Source: Shinella sp032095155
Lineage (GTDB): Bacteria > Pseudomonadota > Alphaproteobacteria > Rhizobiales > Rhizobiaceae
Direction of reading: 5' to 3'
Assembly: GCF_049199905.1 (NCBI RefSeq)
Contig: NZ_JBLZPK010000011.1
Span: 124,001 to 188,000 of the forward strand
DNA: 64,000 nucleotides
In this document: positions 38,615 to 46,919 of the stretch, in pieces
Layout of the letters: every line of letters begins with the position of its first letter
How positions within the stretch are numbered: the stretch's first letter is position 1
The notes under the pieces: generated by a model
The model's database searches: none
The model's input: only the letters and a program-made list of their open reading frames with translations
Told to the model about the DNA's origin: nothing
Made by a program: the position numbers and the translations under genes

Positions 38615-40387
38615 GTGCTAGCCGACACATACGAACTTACACAAACCGCCGTACGAAGCCCACGCCTTCAGAAAGTCGGAGGAAAAGGCGGGATCGAAGG
38701 CGAGTATTTCGTTCCTGCCTATCAACGGGGTTACCGCTGGGGGGGACATGAAGTTGAAGCTCTGCTCAGCGACATTTACGCAGACGGCAGCCGCGCGCCA
38801 ACCGACAACTACTGTCTGCAGCCGATAGTGGTGAAACGGCGTGCTGGCGAAGGAGCTTACGAGCTGATCGACGGCCAGCAACGTCTAACGACGCTTTATT
38901 TGATCTACCGCTATCTCAACACCGAAGTCGGGGTGGACACAGGTCACCGGTTTTCCCTCTTGTACGAAACGCGGCCAGCCAGCCGGGAGTATCTGCGGTC
39001 TCTCGATGCTGAGCGGATGAACGACAACATTGATTTCTACCATATGCACGCGGCCTACGAGTGCATCAGGAGCTGGTTTGCGGAGACGGCGGCTCGCCTT
39101 GCTACGCCCTCTAAACTCCTAGCGTTCAAGGTCTTAGATTATCTCGAGAACCTCGTTTACGTTATCTGGTACGAACCCGATAACATCGATGCGACCACTC
39201 TCTTCATTCGCCTTAACGTCGGACGTATTCCCCTTACCAATGCAGAACTGGTCAAGGCGCTGCTGCTTTCGAAGGATCTTGACGCCCACAATTTTCAGCG
39301 GCGAGTAGAAATCGGGTCGCAATGGGACGCTATCGAACAGGACCTTCAGCAGCCGGAGTTCTGGGCTTTTCTCAGCAATAGCGATGGTGCGGACTATCCG
39401 ACTCGTATCGAACTCTTGTTCGATCTCATGGCGAAACGCCGGCCAGATGAGAAAGACCGCTTTTTCACGTTCCTGCATTTCAAGAACGCATTGGACGGAA
39501 GAGCCAAAGCGAAGTCAACGAGTGTGTGGGCGACAATCGTCCAGTGCTACCAAGTCCTCCGAGAATGGTTCGAGGACCGCGATCTCTATCACAAGCTGGG
39601 CTATCTGATAACGACCGGGACTTCTCTGCGTCAGCTGCTGGATCTTTCTGAGCTGGAGAAGACGAAGTCGGCCTTCGGCCGCGCCGTCGATCAGTTGATA
39701 ATCCGCTCAGTCGGGCTCTCTCCGGCAGCCGTCATGGAGTTGAACTATGAAACCGGGTCCCGGAAATGCGAGAGCGTGCTGCTCCTGTTCAACGTCGAGA
39801 CTGTAAGGCGGCTCAAGCATTCGACCGAGCGGTATCCTTTCCACGCTCACAAGTCTGAGAAATGGTCTTTGGAACACATTCATGCTCAAAATGCCGAACT
39901 GCTGACCACCGCCGAGGAATGGCGTCATTGGCTAATAGATGGCAAAGCGGCGCTGGAGAAGGTGCGCTTTGAAGACCCAGTTTCTGAGTCCGAAAGACAA
40001 AATGTTATCTCAGAAGTAGAGAAATCGCTCTCCTCCCAACTGACCGAAAGCAGATTCACGAGGCTTTCGCGGAGGGTGACCACTCTGCTCAGCCCGGAGG
40101 GCGATGACGACTCTATTCAAGGGATCGCCAACCTTGCTCTTCTTTCCAGGCCCATCAACAGCAGTCTTGGCAACCGAGCATTCGCCGTGAAAAGATTGAA
40201 GGTTATTGATTATGACCGCAGCGGGGCGTTCATACCGATCTGCACAAGGCAGGTTTTCCTAAAGTATTTCGTCGACGCTGGAAGCGAACAAATGCATTTG
40301 TGGAGCCGGGAAGACAGGCAAAGTTATTTGGAGGCATTGATCTCGAAGGATCGGGGCGTAGGACAGTATCTGGTTGGTGCCCAATGA
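38615..40387 (+). CDS. DUF262/DUF1524 protein (GmrSD-like)
   Basis: A 590-residue protein. N-terminal DUF262: GEYFVPAYQRGYRW, then YELIDGQQRLTTLYLIYRYL (the conserved DGQQR ParB-like NTPase motif) and YVIWYEPDNIDATTLFIRLNVGRIPLTNAELVKALLL. C-terminal DUF1524 with a His-Me (HNH-type) nuclease signature KWSLEHIHAQN at about residues 415-427. The family includes the GmrSD type IV restriction enzymes and SspE. Start: GTG 38615 with CCCGAGG at 7-base spacing is preferred over ATG 38522, whose extra N-terminus is atypical. Its stop overlaps the next ATG (ATGA). It likely nicks or cuts modified phage DNA. Confidence 0.85.
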   Translation: MLADTYELTQTAVRSPRLQKVGGKGGIEGEYFVPAYQRGYRWGGHEVEALLSDIYADGSRAPTDNYCLQPIVVKRRAGEGAYELIDGQQRLTTLYLIYRYLNTEVGVDTGHRFSLLYETRPASREYLRSLDAERMNDNIDFYHMHAAYECIRSWFAETAARLATPSKLLAFKVLDYLENLVYVIWYEPDNIDATTLFIRLNVGRIPLTNAELVKALLLSKDLDAHNFQRRVEIGSQWDAIEQDLQQPEFWAFLSNSDGADYPTRIELLFDLMAKRRPDEKDRFFTFLHFKNALDGRAKAKSTSVWATIVQCYQVLREWFEDRDLYHKLGYLITTGTSLRQLLDLSELEKTKSAFGRAVDQLIIRSVGLSPAAVMELNYETGSRKCESVLLLFNVETVRRLKHSTERYPFHAHKSEKWSLEHIHAQNAELLTTAEEWRHWLIDGKAALEKVRFEDPVSESERQNVISEVEKSLSSQLTESRFTRLSRRVTTLLSPEGDDDSIQGIANLALLSRPINSSLGNRAFAVKRLKVIDYDRSGAFIPICTRQVFLKYFVDAGSEQMHLWSREDRQSYLEALISKDRGVGQYLVGAQ

Positions 40388-42708
40388 CCAAAACCTCGTT
40401 TCGCAACATGCTTCGTTCTTCGGATATCGAGATCATCGAGATCCCTATAATCCAACGAGACTTCGCCCAAGGACGGCAGAACATCGAGGTCAAGCGGATA
40501 CGGCGATCCTTCCTTGATGTCCTCAAGCAGGCACTGACGAGCGAGGAAGAAATCAGCTTGGACTTCGTTTACGGAGACACCAAGGGTGGGCGCTTTATTC
40601 CGCTAGACGGGCAACAGCGGCTGACATCGCTGTACCTGTTGCATTGGTATTTGGCAGTCCGCTGTCGAGTCTCCGATGAAGAGCGGGATTTTATCAAGCG
40701 ATTCACCTATCACACGCGCTTTTCGTCGCGCGACTTTTGCGCGAAGCTCGCAACGATCTGCCCCTTACTGAACGACTGTCGGATCTCTGAATGGCTTCAG
40801 GACCAGCATTGGTTTGCCGGCTCGTGGAGGAAGGACCCCACGATCCAATCCATGCTGGTGGTTCTCGACGACATCCAGGCATTGTTCGCCGATGTCAGTG
40901 ATGGATCCTGCCTTGTCGCATGGACCCGCCTGACGTCCGAGAGCAACCCTAGTATCACGTTCGAACTCCTCTCGCTCGAGGAGATGGGACTTACCGACGA
41001 GCTCTACATCAAGATGAATTCGCGCGGGAAGCCACTCACGGAATTCGAGCACTTTAAAGCGCAGTTCGAACAGGTGTTGAAAGAGTTTGAGGAAGCATTG
41101 CCTCCGGCCCGCGAGCAAACTGGTCGCTACGCAAAGTTCGCTAAGAAGATAGATCAGGACTGGGCGGATCTGATCTGGCCTTTTCGAGGTGCGAACGACA
41201 ATGCCGACGAAGAGTTCCTGCGCCTTTTTAGGTTCATTACCGACATCACGATTTGGCGTCAGGGCCTTGATGGCCGTCCCGCGGACGAGGATCTAGAAGC
41301 GACTGCCAAGGCGATCTACGGAGGTCCCGAAACAGAAGTCACGCTTGCTGCCCAGGATGGCCTGTTCTCAGTGCTGGACGGCCTCCATGCGGAGTTCGCT
41401 TTTGCGACGACGATGTCGGACATCGATAATTGGTTTCAAAAGCTGTTCGCGAATGACGAACACAGGGCAGGCACCGTCACTATCTTCGGCGACGTTAATC
41501 TCCTCGAGGACTGCTGCAGAAGCTACGGGCTAACCCAAGGACGTAACCGAGCTTTCAGCTTGCCGAGAACTCTCCTGCTTCATGCGGTCATCGAGTACAT
41601 CGTCACCGATTCCAGGCCTTCGCGAGACGAACTAAACGAGAGGATGCGTTGCCTACGGAACGTAATCTTCGCATCCCAAAACGAAATTCGCGTCGAGATT
41701 ATCCGCCCGCTTCTCGACGAAGTCTCTGCCTATATTGTCAGCGGACATCTGGCGGCGCTCAAGAGCTTCAATCGAGCGCAGGTCGAGGAAGAAGTCGCAA
41801 AAGCTTCTTTTCTGTCGGCAAATCGATCGGTCGAACTAGGTGAGACAATGTACCGATTGGAGGATCATGATCTTCTTCGAGGCAATCTCGCGATGTTTGA
41901 CTTGAATGTAGACGAGCGGGTATTCATTCGACGCGCCCGCGCGTTCGACGCTATTTTTTCGGGAAAAACGTCGTACGAGCAGGTATCGCAAGCATTTCTG
42001 GCGTGCGGTGACTACTCGCAGAAGATTGCTGGCGACCGTTTTCAGTTCGCAAGTCCATCTCTTACGAGCGTCTGGCGCGACCTCTTCGTTGCGCGGAGCA
42101 GACCGGGGGTCGATAATACCAAGGCTACGCTTACGAAACTGTTAGACGCAGTTCACGACGAAGGGCTCGTCGATATTGAAGCGGCCCTCCGCAAGATTTC
42201 GGAAGATTATCTGCGGGAGGCTGTGGCGTCGAAGAAATACGATTGGCGCTACTATATGACGAAATACCCGGTCATGCGCTCGGGGAAGAGCGGCATTTTT
42301 ATTTCGTCGAGCTACAAGATGGGCTTCGACCTTTGTATGATGGAGCAAACGCGGCTGAGCAGTTACTACTCCGACCCTTATGTCCGCGCAGTCTTGGAAC
42401 TGGCTGGGGTGCCGCAAGATAAGTACTTTTTGGTCTGGCATTACGGTTATGCCGGATATGAAGCGGATAGTCGCTGGAGTCTTTACTCGACCAACAATCG
42501 GCACTTCGTGCGGGTTACTCAGGAGGGTTTCGAGATCAAATCCGGCCGTAAGTTGAGGATACAGACCATCTTGGACGAACACGGTGTTGACGGCGACGGG
42601 AGGCTGAACGTTCGTCAATCCACCATCGCTGGTATCGTGTTCGACAGAAAGGACCGCATTGTGAAGGCGGCCGAATTAGTGACGGAAATAGTCGAAGGCG
42701 AAGACTAG
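40384..42708 (+). CDS. Second DUF262-domain protein, partner of the DUF262/DUF1524 nuclease
   Basis: A 774-residue protein. N-terminal DUF262: IIEIPIIQRDFAQGRQNIEVKRIRRSFLDVLKQAL, then GRFIPLDGQQRLTSLYLLHWYLAV, and SLEEMGLTDELYIKMNSRGKPLTEFEHFKAQFEQVLKEFEE (N-S-R-G-x-P-L motif). The C-terminal 400 residues are unrecognised, with no HNH motif seen. ATG 40384 overlaps the previous stop, so the two are co-translated. Tandem DUF262 genes are found in prokaryotic defence loci; the pair may form one nuclease complex. Confidence 0.85.
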   Translation: MTKTSFRNMLRSSDIEIIEIPIIQRDFAQGRQNIEVKRIRRSFLDVLKQALTSEEEISLDFVYGDTKGGRFIPLDGQQRLTSLYLLHWYLAVRCRVSDEERDFIKRFTYHTRFSSRDFCAKLATICPLLNDCRISEWLQDQHWFAGSWRKDPTIQSMLVVLDDIQALFADVSDGSCLVAWTRLTSESNPSITFELLSLEEMGLTDELYIKMNSRGKPLTEFEHFKAQFEQVLKEFEEALPPAREQTGRYAKFAKKIDQDWADLIWPFRGANDNADEEFLRLFRFITDITIWRQGLDGRPADEDLEATAKAIYGGPETEVTLAAQDGLFSVLDGLHAEFAFATTMSDIDNWFQKLFANDEHRAGTVTIFGDVNLLEDCCRSYGLTQGRNRAFSLPRTLLLHAVIEYIVTDSRPSRDELNERMRCLRNVIFASQNEIRVEIIRPLLDEVSAYIVSGHLAALKSFNRAQVEEEVAKASFLSANRSVELGETMYRLEDHDLLRGNLAMFDLNVDERVFIRRARAFDAIFSGKTSYEQVSQAFLACGDYSQKIAGDRFQFASPSLTSVWRDLFVARSRPGVDNTKATLTKLLDAVHDEGLVDIEAALRKISEDYLREAVASKKYDWRYYMTKYPVMRSGKSGIFISSSYKMGFDLCMMEQTRLSSYYSDPYVRAVLELAGVPQDKYFLVWHYGYAGYEADSRWSLYSTNNRHFVRVTQEGFEIKSGRKLRIQTILDEHGVDGDGRLNVRQSTIAGIVFDRKDRIVKAAELVTEIVEGED

Positions 42709-42827
42709 GCCCGGTGCGAGAGTCGCAGCGAACAGATTCCTGTACGAGCAGTGCGATCCATTCGTTTCCGCAAGCGTCATCTGCACTGTGTCAGTTAACT
42801 ATCTACCCTAGGCTCAGGACTCGTTGA

Positions 42828-43217
42828 TCAGAGCCAGAAGATAACGGTTGCAGCGAGAGCGATGGCGGAGAGGAAGGCCATTGGGCACCTGTCATAGCGC
42901 GTCGCGACACGCCGCCAGTCTTTGAGACGCCCGAACATGATCTCGATCCGGTTGCGCCGTTTGTAACGCCGTTTGTCGTATTTGATGGTCTTGTTGCGGG
43001 ATTTCCTACCCGGAATGCAGGGAGTGATCCCCTTCGCCTGTAAAGCGTCACGATACCAGTCGGCATCATAGCCACGGTCGGCCAGTAGCCATTTGGCCTG
43101 GGGAAGCTCATCAAGCAAGGCGGCAGCACCGGTGTAATCGCTGACCTGACCGGCCGTTATGAAGAAACGGATCGGGCGGCCACTCGCATCCGTTACGGCA
43201 TGAAGCTTGGTGTTCAT
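42828..43217 (-). CDS. IS5-family transposase, orfB (C-terminal part)
   Basis: A 129-residue frame carrying the rest of the transposase: MNTKLHAVTDASGRPIRFFITAGQVSDY, WLLADRGYDADWYR (second Asp) and RRNRIEIMFGRLKDWRRVATRYDR (the E of the DDE triad). The ATG at 43217 has no ribosome site of note, so production most likely relies on frameshifting from orfA at 43252-43262. Confidence 0.83.
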   Translation of the reverse strand: MNTKLHAVTDASGRPIRFFITAGQVSDYTGAAALLDELPQAKWLLADRGYDADWYRDALQAKGITPCIPGRKSRNKTIKYDKRRYKRRNRIEIMFGRLKDWRRVATRYDRCPMAFLSAIALAATVIFWL

Positions 43218-43237
43218 GCCGCCTTTCGTGCGCCCAA

Positions 43238-43555
43238 TCAGGCGGCCCGCGCCCCCTTTTTTACCCGCAGGCTGGAAGCCGTGCGGTGGGCCTTCAGATA
43301 GGTCGCGTCGATCATGATCGTCTTGTGCTCTGCAGCTTCGGGCACGGCCAGGCCGTCCATCATCTGGATAAAGATGCCTTTATCGCCCCAGCGTTTCCAG
43401 CGGTTATAAAGCGTCTTCGCCGGGCCATACTCCTTCGGCGCATCGCACCACCTGAGCCCGTTGCGGTTGACGAAGATGATGCCGCTCAGAACGCGTCGAT
43501 CATCAACGCGCTGGCGACCATGGCTCTTGGGAAAATAGGGCTGAAGACGAGCCAT
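43238..43555 (-). CDS. IS5-family transposase, orfA (N-terminal part)
   Basis: A 105-residue frame (MARLQPYFPKSHGRQRVDDRRVLSGIIFVNRNGLRWCDAPKEYGPAKTLYNRWKRWGDKGIFIQMMDGL...MIDATYLKAHRTASSL). This is the N-terminal domain plus the first catalytic Asp (MIDATYLKAHRT) of an IS427-group transposase. The frame ends at a homopolymer A6G5 (43252-43262 on the minus strand), a typical slippery site; a -1 shift would continue into orfB to give a full transposase. No other gene overlaps. Confidence 0.85.
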   Translation of the reverse strand: MARLQPYFPKSHGRQRVDDRRVLSGIIFVNRNGLRWCDAPKEYGPAKTLYNRWKRWGDKGIFIQMMDGLAVPEAAEHKTIMIDATYLKAHRTASSLRVKKGARAA

Positions 43556-43689
43556 TTGCTCGTCGGTCAGCCAAAAACAAATTGCTCATCAGTCAGACTC
43601 CTATACGCCAGCCTGAATCACAGCCGTTTCTGCAAATCAATGGGTCCTGAGCCTAGAGAACTCCATGGTTGCGACGGCCGCCGAGCCGG

Positions 43690-43956
43690 GCCTCAAATGG
43701 GCGCAGCCTCACTTATCCGCGAGGAAAAGTGCTAGGCGGCTGCACCGCCTATATCGATAATGCAGAGGCCTGCATGGCCGAGGCCGGCGAGATCGTGACG
43801 GCGCTTCGCTCGGGAATTCTGAAGGCCGCTAATCTCATCCCCCTTGGTAAAGGTGTGCTTGCGCCACCGCGGCGAACGGATAGATCGGTTTTCAAGTCCG
43901 TGGGTGTTGCCGTGCAGGACTGGGCGGTGATGAAGGTTCTCAGCGACGCAGTGTGA
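43690..43956 (+). pseudogene. Chimeric relic: GMC oxidoreductase fragment joined to ornithine-cyclodeaminase fragment
   Basis: An open frame whose first part, SNGRSLTYPRGKVLGG, matches the flavin-motif segment of GMC oxidoreductases, while the rest (AEAGEIVTALRSGILKAANLIP... RTDRSVFKSVGVAVQDWAVMKVLSDA) matches the C-terminal end of ornithine cyclodeaminase family enzymes. Both are far too short to work. It abuts the IS5 element by 40 bases. Intact genes of both families occur in this window (52218-53852 and 62209-63180), which suggests decay of an older copy of the catabolic cluster. Confidence 0.75.
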
Positions 43957-44359
43957 AATCGAAGGCGTGATTCTATCGACGGTCTGAACGGTTCTTCCTT
44001 CGGGAAAACCGCTGATTTGCAGGACAAAGATCGCGAAATACCTGTTCCCCGCCTCTGGGGGGCCTTGCTGCCGTCGAGCTGGTCTCGACGGCAGCCTTTT
44101 TGTTTTGGGGCGCGCGACACTCTTGAGCCCAATGGTTTTGCCTGTGCCGCTCGAGCGAGCCGCTCCACCTGGCGAGAGCCGGCTAGTCGGGTTGCGGGAG
44201 TCGATTGAGGTTGGCGGCCCGCGAGGCGAGGATCTCCGCAACGCGATCGGTCGCCAGCCGCGCGTCGTCATGTCTGTTCGCCGTGCTCTCGACGGCTTCA
44301 TCGGGCGGGCGACCGATAGCTTTCCGGCGCGTAGTGAACCGGACCAGAAGGGAACTGTC
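43957..44359. other. Intergenic remnant region
   Basis: About 400 bases with no convincing gene apart from a terminator (44067-44101). The frames are short, with no ribosome site. It lies between two gene fragments and is likely decayed coding sequence. Confidence 0.4.
44067..44101 (+). terminator. Strong Rho-independent terminator
   Basis: GCTGCCGTCGAG (44067-44078) and CTCGACGGCAGC (44084-44095) pair perfectly over CTGGT and are followed by CTTTTT. It probably ended transcription of the gene whose 3' relic lies at 43690-43956. Confidence 0.8.
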
Positions 44360-44524
44360 ATGCGAGACATTTCGAAGAACTATATCAGCGGCGCTTGGGT
44401 CAATCCGTCCACTGACGACACACAGGATATCGTCAATCCCGCGACAGGATTGGTATCGGGCCGGTTGGCGCTCAGCACGGCGGAGGACGTGGATCTCGCG
44501 GTATCTGCGCACGGATGGCCTTGA
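44360..44524 (+). pseudogene. Aldehyde dehydrogenase N-terminal fragment
   Basis: Encodes MRDISKNYISGAWVNPSTDDTQDIVNPATGLVSGRLALSTAEDVDLAVSAH, the first 50 residues of a betaine/aldehyde-dehydrogenase-like protein (the NPATGxVxG motif of the NAD-binding domain), then a stop after WP. The catalytic Cys and Glu are absent, so it is not functional. AGAAGGG precedes the ATG. Another piece of a decayed operon. Confidence 0.85.
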
Positions 44525-44598
44525 GCCGTTTCGAGTACAGGTTCCACAATCTGGATACAGATGCTTTCTGCGAACTGAGTTGGTCTGCGCGGAGAGGA

Positions 44599-45216
44599 TC
44601 AGCAATATTTCCGCAGATCGAGGAGATCGAGCGTTAACGCCCCCAGCCTAAGTTTGGAGCGGACGTCGATCTCCTGCTCAAGCCGCTGCTGCACACCCCC
44701 AATTACTGTAGGCACATCAGATTTTGCAACGCAGGTGACGCCGTCGTCATCGGCGACGATCAGGTCTCCCTGTTCGATCCTCACGCCTGCGCAATCCATG
44801 GCGATGCCGATTTGGCCGGGACTGGTTTTCGTTGCGCCCTTTATCGACAGGCCGCGAGCCCAGACGGGGAAATCCAGCTTTTGCAGTTCGGCGCGGTCGC
44901 GGACGAACCCGTCGACAACAATACCTGCAATGCCGCGGACGGCGGCGGCTTCGGCAAGGATGTCGCCGAGGTAACCGCAACAATCTCCATGGCCCGCCAC
45001 CACTAGAATATCACCCTCGTGCGCCTCGGCCACGGCACGATGCAAAGCAAGATTGTCGCCGCGTGTACAGACCACACAGAAAGCGGGACCTGCGATTTGA
45101 CGCGATGAGCTTATGCGGGAAACCGTAGGGTCGAGATTGCCCTTTCGACCGTAGGCTTCGTACACGGTGGCAGCACCGGCCGTTGCAAGGCGCCGGACGA
45201 TGTCTTCGTTCCACAT
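44599..45216 (-). CDS. RraA-like protein (4-hydroxy-4-methyl-2-oxoglutarate aldolase family)
   Basis: A 205-residue protein with the RraA/HMG aldolase fold: ATVYEAYGRKGNLDP, GDNLALHRAVAEAHEGDILVVAGHGDCCGYLGDILAEAAAVRGIAGIVVDGFVRDRAEL (the G-D-x-x-x motif with the catalytic R-D), VWARGLSIKGATKTSPGQI and VIVADDDGVTCV. Members cleave 4-carboxy-4-hydroxy-2-oxoadipate-type substrates into pyruvate-like products, or inhibit RNase E. ATG 45216 overlaps the stop of the VOC gene (TGATG), with GGAGG 7 bases upstream; the GTG one codon earlier (45219) is weaker. The VOC-RraA order suggests a metabolic pair. Confidence 0.88.
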   Translation of the reverse strand: MWNEDIVRRLATAGAATVYEAYGRKGNLDPTVSRISSSRQIAGPAFCVVCTRGDNLALHRAVAEAHEGDILVVAGHGDCCGYLGDILAEAAAVRGIAGIVVDGFVRDRAELQKLDFPVWARGLSIKGATKTSPGQIGIAMDCAGVRIEQGDLIVADDDGVTCVAKSDVPTVIGGVQQRLEQEIDVRSKLRLGALTLDLLDLRKYC

Positions 45217-45611
45217 CACATTTCCTCCATAAGTTCTATACGGCAGCCGGGCAGGGGTTCGAAGAAAGCTATCTTGCGCGTTCCAAAGCCACCGCTGATG
45301 ACTTGCGGTCCCCAGATCAACGCCTTCGACCAGGCATCTTCTTCGAGCATGCTTGCAAGGTCAGGAACGCCATAGCTTACATGAAGAAAGCCCAGCGCGG
45401 GCAGTACTGAAGGTGTGTCGTAAAGGGCCGCCTTGAAGAAGTTGACCTTCACACCACCAAAGCTGGCCTCAAAAAAGATGTCGCCGTCGATCTCGTGGCG
45501 CGCGTTCATGGTCCAACCGGGCGTTTGTTCGATGAACACTTCAGCTTCGGCCAGATCGTCTACCCGAAATGCCAGATTAACCAGCGCTGCCTCTTTCCCG
45601 CGATTGTTCAT
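45216..45611 (-). CDS. VOC-family (glyoxalase/dioxygenase-like) protein
   Basis: A 131-residue vicinal-oxygen-chelate-fold protein: two repeats of the beta-alpha-beta-beta-beta module (VNLAFRVDDLAEAEVFIEQTPGWTMNARHEI..FFEASFGGVKVNFF and LGFLHVSYGVPDLASMLEEDAWSKALIWGPQVISG..KIAFFEPLPGCRIELME). Likely metal ligands include His in LHVSYGV and Glu in IELME. It is translationally coupled to the RraA-like gene. Substrate unknown. It differs in sequence from the VOC protein at 50858-51373. Confidence 0.82.
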   Translation of the reverse strand: MNNRGKEAALVNLAFRVDDLAEAEVFIEQTPGWTMNARHEIDGDIFFEASFGGVKVNFFKAALYDTPSVLPALGFLHVSYGVPDLASMLEEDAWSKALIWGPQVISGGFGTRKIAFFEPLPGCRIELMEEM

Positions 45612-45686
45612 GAATATTCAGCCCTCACATCCTGATGAGACGAGTAAGGCCAAACGCGGGCACAAGCAAGCGTGTTGTTCTATGCG

Positions 45687-45704
45687 ATACAAAAATTTCT
45701 ATAT
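45687..45704. promoter_or_regulatory. AT-rich near-palindrome (candidate IclR-type operator)
   Basis: ATACAAAAATTTCTATAT is symmetric at 14 of 18 positions. It lies between the divergent VOC-RraA pair and the ABC transporter operon. An IclR-family regulator is encoded 4 kb downstream, and such regulators bind AT-rich palindromes of about this size. The link to that regulator is inference. Confidence 0.45.
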
Positions 45705-45716
45705 GAGGAAATAAAT

Positions 45717-45767
45717 ATGAAGTTTGCGCTTGACCTCGCCAAAATCCCAGCGTTTAGTGTGCGATAA
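45717..45767 (+). CDS. Possible 16-residue leader peptide
   Basis: ATG 45717 begins MKFALDLAKIPAFSVR followed by TAA at 45765, with GAGG at 45705-45708 as ribosome site. It lies 76 bases upstream of the ABC-transporter binding-protein gene. It may be a leader open frame that controls the operon or simply a truncated remnant. Only the ribosome site and position support it. Confidence 0.3.
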   Translation: MKFALDLAKIPAFSVR

Positions 45768-45843
45768 ATAAAAATGTTGTTTTTAGGACAACTCGGGGAA
45801 TTCCATTGCCAGTGCTCTGCTGGCCCAAACGCGGGAGACTTTA

Positions 45844-46887
45844 ATGCGCCGTACCATTTATCTGACCAGCGCCCTGATCGCCTTTGCCAGCGCTGCATTT
45901 GCTCAGGATGTGACTCTCGTCATCAACAGTCCTGGGGGTGCGGTGCAGGAGGGCGGTCGGGCGGTTCTCTGGGGGCCGGCTGCCAAGAAGCTCAGTTTCG
46001 CGGTCAAGGAAGAAACCGCCGATAAGGCTCTGGATGTGCTGCGGCTGGAAGTCGGCGCAAATGCGTTGAAAACCGATATCATCATGATGAGTGGTTACGA
46101 GGCTGCCATCGCGGGTGCGGAAGGCATGCTCGAGCCGCTGGACTACAAGACCATTGATTCCTCGAAATTCCTGCCCGGCACGGCCGCGCCGTTTTGTGTC
46201 GGCGCGTATGGTTATGCCGCCGTGATGGCGTGGAACACAAAGACCTACAAGGAGCCGTCGCCAGCGAGCTGGGCGGATTTCTGGGATACGTCCAAATTCC
46301 CCGGACGCCGCGCGATGCGGTCCAACGCGGAGGCGCAGGTTGAAATGGCGCTTCTGGCGGACGGCGTGGCAGCAAAGGATCTTTACGCGGTTCTTGCCAC
46401 TGACGAAGGCATGACGCGCGCTATCGACAAGATCGCGACGCTCAAGCCGAACATCGCCGTCTGGTGGTCTTCGGGTGCCCAGCACGGCCAGCTGATGAGA
46501 GACGGCGAGGTCGATATGACGACGGGGTGGAACGGGCGCTTCGAAACCGCCAAGAAGGACGGTGGCAGTGTCGACTTCACCTACAACCAGGCCATTCTCG
46601 CTTATGATTGCTTCGCCATCCCAAAAGGTTCCCCGAACAAGGATGCTGCGATGCAGATGCTTAAGGAGATGTCCAGCGCGGAGTCCCAGGCGGGCTTGAC
46701 GAAATTCGTGTCCTATGGCCCGGTCAATATGGGTGCTTATGAAACGGGATTGATCGAGCCGGCGACGGCCGCGGTTCTGCCGACCAACCCGAAGAATGCG
46801 CAAAGCATGATTGTGCAGGATGTGGACTGGTGGGCGAAGAACAACGACAAGATCCAGACCTTGTTCGAGGATATGATGACGGAGTGA
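45844..46887 (+). CDS. ABC transporter periplasmic binding protein (PotD-like)
   Basis: A 347-residue protein with a clean signal peptide (MRRTIYLTSALIAFASAAFAQD, cleavage after AFA) exporting it to the periplasm. The mature part has the two-lobe pattern of polyamine-type binding proteins (APFCVGAYGYAAVMAWNTKTYKEPSPASWADFWDTSKFPGRRAM; DMTTGWNGRFETAKKDGG; GSPNKDAAMQMLKEM). It would bind the substrate and pass it to the PotB/C-like permeases. GGGAGAC precedes the ATG. First gene of a four-gene ABC operon. Substrate class: polyamine or another small cation, or amino-acid-derived compound; not decidable. Confidence 0.9.
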   Translation: MRRTIYLTSALIAFASAAFAQDVTLVINSPGGAVQEGGRAVLWGPAAKKLSFAVKEETADKALDVLRLEVGANALKTDIIMMSGYEAAIAGAEGMLEPLDYKTIDSSKFLPGTAAPFCVGAYGYAAVMAWNTKTYKEPSPASWADFWDTSKFPGRRAMRSNAEAQVEMALLADGVAAKDLYAVLATDEGMTRAIDKIATLKPNIAVWWSSGAQHGQLMRDGEVDMTTGWNGRFETAKKDGGSVDFTYNQAILAYDCFAIPKGSPNKDAAMQMLKEMSSAESQAGLTKFVSYGPVNMGAYETGLIEPATAAVLPTNPKNAQSMIVQDVDWWAKNNDKIQTLFEDMMTE

Positions 46888-46919
46888 ATCTTCACCCGCG
46901 AAAACCTGCCAATTCTTCA

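Larger units (their letters stand above)
42812..43652 (-). mobile_element. IS5-family (IS427-like) insertion sequence, complete
   Basis: An 841-bp element. The ends are imperfect inverted repeats: GCTCAGGACTCGTTGATC on the left and, read from the right, GCTCAGGACCCATTGATT. Both flanks carry CTAG (42808-42811 and 43653-43656), consistent with a 4-bp target duplication. Two minus-strand reading frames encode one DDE transposase through a predicted frameshift. The intact ends suggest recent, possibly still active, insertion. Confidence 0.88.
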
